Positions 63,183 to 64,000 of a stretch of DNA of 64,000 nucleotides are shown piece after piece. The notes below the pieces were generated by a model. That model was not told the origin of the DNA. It searched no databases and worked only from the letters and a program-made list of their open reading frames with translations. Numbering within the stretch: the first letter of the stretch is position 1; the number at the start of each line of letters is the position of its first letter. The stretch lies in the NCBI GenBank assembly GCA_013298695.1, contig JAAFIS010000001.1, positions 744,001 through 808,000 of the forward strand, given 5' to 3'. The position numbers and the translations under genes are program-made. This DNA is from Betaproteobacteria bacterium (lineage in GTDB: Bacteria; Pseudomonadota; Gammaproteobacteria; Burkholderiales; Casimicrobiaceae).

Positions 63183-63254
63183 TAAATGAAACGTTCTTGA
63201 AACGCATAAAACGGTAAAAATCACACAAATAACGGTTCAAGAACGTTTCATTTA
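63183..63254. promoter_or_regulatory. Inverted repeat operator between merR and the DUF393 gene
   Basis: Two 19-base arms at 63183-63201 (TAAATGAAACGTTCTTGAA) and 63236-63254 (TTCAAGAACGTTTCATTTA) are perfect reverse complements, separated by 34 bases. Each arm lies on the promoter side of one divergent gene, so binding could repress both. A TATACT -10-like box for the DUF393 gene lies at 63268-63273. This is the strongest regulatory dyad in the window. Confidence 0.75.
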
Positions 63255-63280
63255 TGTGTCACTTCCGTATACTTCGCGGC

Positions 63281-63709
63281 ATGAGATCGTCCAAAGCACC
63301 GGAAATTGTTCCCGCTTCAAATGAATTCACGCCCGCTCTAACCGTGTATTACGACGGTGCATGCCCAGTGTGTTCACGCGAGATAGACCTGTATCGGCGG
63401 CAGGCGGGTTCAGAACTTTGCGTCTGGGTTGATGCTTCCTCATGTCCCGAATCTGCGCTAGGTTCGGGGCTCTCGCGAGATACCGCGCTCAAGCGCTTCC
63501 ACATCCGCCGATCCGACGGCGTTCTGATTGACGGAATGCAAGGCTTCGCCACACTCTGGCGGGTCTTACCCCGTTTTGCCTGGGCTGGTCGAATCGCGTC
63601 AATCAGACCCGTTGCGAGACTGCTAAATGTTGCCTACACCGTTTTTTTGCGGGTTCGACCTCTTTGGCAGAACGCGCCCCCGACATCAAGCCCGAAAACG
63701 CGACCGTGA
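63281..63709 (+). CDS. DUF393 / DCC-family thiol-disulfide oxidoreductase-like protein
   Basis: The 142-residue protein has the diagnostic motif VYYDGACPVCSREIDLYRR with a CPVC pair, which gives the DCC family its name. Its function is unknown; a thioredoxin-like redox role is suggested by the motif. I start at ATG 63281 because the alternative ATG at 63254 lies on the end of the operator arm. If the TATACT box is real, the transcript would begin at or next to the ATG, making it almost leaderless. The fasciclin gene follows. Confidence 0.85.
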   Translation: MRSSKAPEIVPASNEFTPALTVYYDGACPVCSREIDLYRRQAGSELCVWVDASSCPESALGSGLSRDTALKRFHIRRSDGVLIDGMQGFATLWRVLPRFAWAGRIASIRPVARLLNVAYTVFLRVRPLWQNAPPTSSPKTRP

Positions 63710-63835
63710 GTCATCCGCGCCGATTTTGCCGTTTGAAGGCGAATCCAGTTAATTCCTCGCTGAGAGACCACAAGTCTCGCAGCGCACTTCGTTCAGCAAA
63801 CACTGAACCCGTTACGTTCGAATAGAAAGCAAATC

Positions 63836-64000
63836 ATGCAAGACATCATCGACACCGCCGTTGCAGCTGGAAGTTTCAAGACCCTCGCTGCGGCACTTAC
63901 CGCAGCGAAGCTTGTGGACACGTTGAAAGGTGCGGGTCCATTCACGGTCTTCGCACCAAGTGACGAAGCGTTTGCGAAGCTGCCAGCTGGCACTGTGGAA
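63836..64000 (+). CDS. Fasciclin-domain protein, N-terminal part (cut by window end)
   Basis: The first 55 residues are a fasciclin (FAS1) domain start: '[20 protein letters not shown]' and '[19 protein letters not shown]'. No signal peptide is visible at this start, so it is either cytosolic or the true start lies elsewhere. FAS1 proteins mediate adhesion or are induced by stress. It lies 126 bases after the DUF393 gene on the same strand. The rest of the gene is outside the window. Confidence 0.88.
   Translation, partial: MQDIIDTAVAAGSFKTLAAALTAAKLVDTLKGAGPFTVFAPSDEAFAKLPAGTVE

Overview
The window looks like a piece of a betaproteobacterial chromosome, probably Burkholderiales-like. This is inferred from the nuo gene order, the gentisate/fumarylpyruvate genes, a GtsABC-type sugar transporter, a CsuA/B-type pilus operon and a MerR-DUF393-fasciclin cluster. 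No phylogeny could be run. Coding density is high, codon use favours GCG and CGC, and there is no insertion sequence, prophage, CRISPR array or rRNA gene. One tRNA gene is present. Both edges cut a gene: nuoG on the left and a fasciclin-domain gene on the right.

Layout. 1-9.1 kb: the distal half of the NADH dehydrogenase operon (nuoG' to nuoN). 9.4-14.7 kb: an aldehyde dehydrogenase, an SDR with a damaged catalytic motif, a Rieske oxygenase and a glutamine-synthetase-family ligase, possibly for catabolism of an amine. 14.8-23 kb: housekeeping and orphan genes (rsgA, pterin dehydratase, M48 protease, orn, Nudix hydrolase, OpgC-like acyltransferase, M81 peptidase). 23.1-31.2 kb: a hybrid histidine kinase and OmpR-type regulator directly upstream of a chaperone-usher operon of spore-coat-U pilins. 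A triple 10-bp direct repeat before the pilin genes is a candidate site for that regulator. 31.5-32.5 kb: bfd and bfr for iron storage. 32.6-35.4 kb: an RNase R with a basic N-terminal tail, and tRNA-Leu(CAG). 35.6-39.9 kb: a diguanylate cyclase, ornithine cyclodeaminase with a divergent Lrp regulator, and a MarR regulator. 40-44 kb: gentisate dioxygenase, fumarylpyruvate hydrolase and an AlkK-like acyl-CoA ligase. 44-48.4 kb: a glucose/mannose-type ABC transporter. 48.7-52.1 kb: a DUF1800/DUF1501 export pair. 52.3-62.1 kb: a fused SpmA/SpmB protein, then four cell-wall enzymes (amidase, class C serine hydrolase, LD-carboxypeptidase, PBP4) interrupted by a TonB-dependent receptor. 62.2-64 kb: a MerR regulator with a divergent DUF393 gene and a fasciclin gene, sharing a 19-bp inverted-repeat operator.

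The most unusual signal is repetitive. At least four families of short palindromic repeats are scattered between genes. One, built on GCCCAATTTAATTGGGC, occurs as inverted pairs about 67 bp apart, making roughly 85-bp elements. I count eight sites, all intergenic, and do not recognise the family. Members of a second family (CTCCCCTTCAAGGGGAG) form two near-identical 103-bp intergenic units, and one copy lies in frame inside the glutamine-synthetase-family gene. The others resemble GTAGG-type REP sequences and the common TCATCCCGGC repeat.
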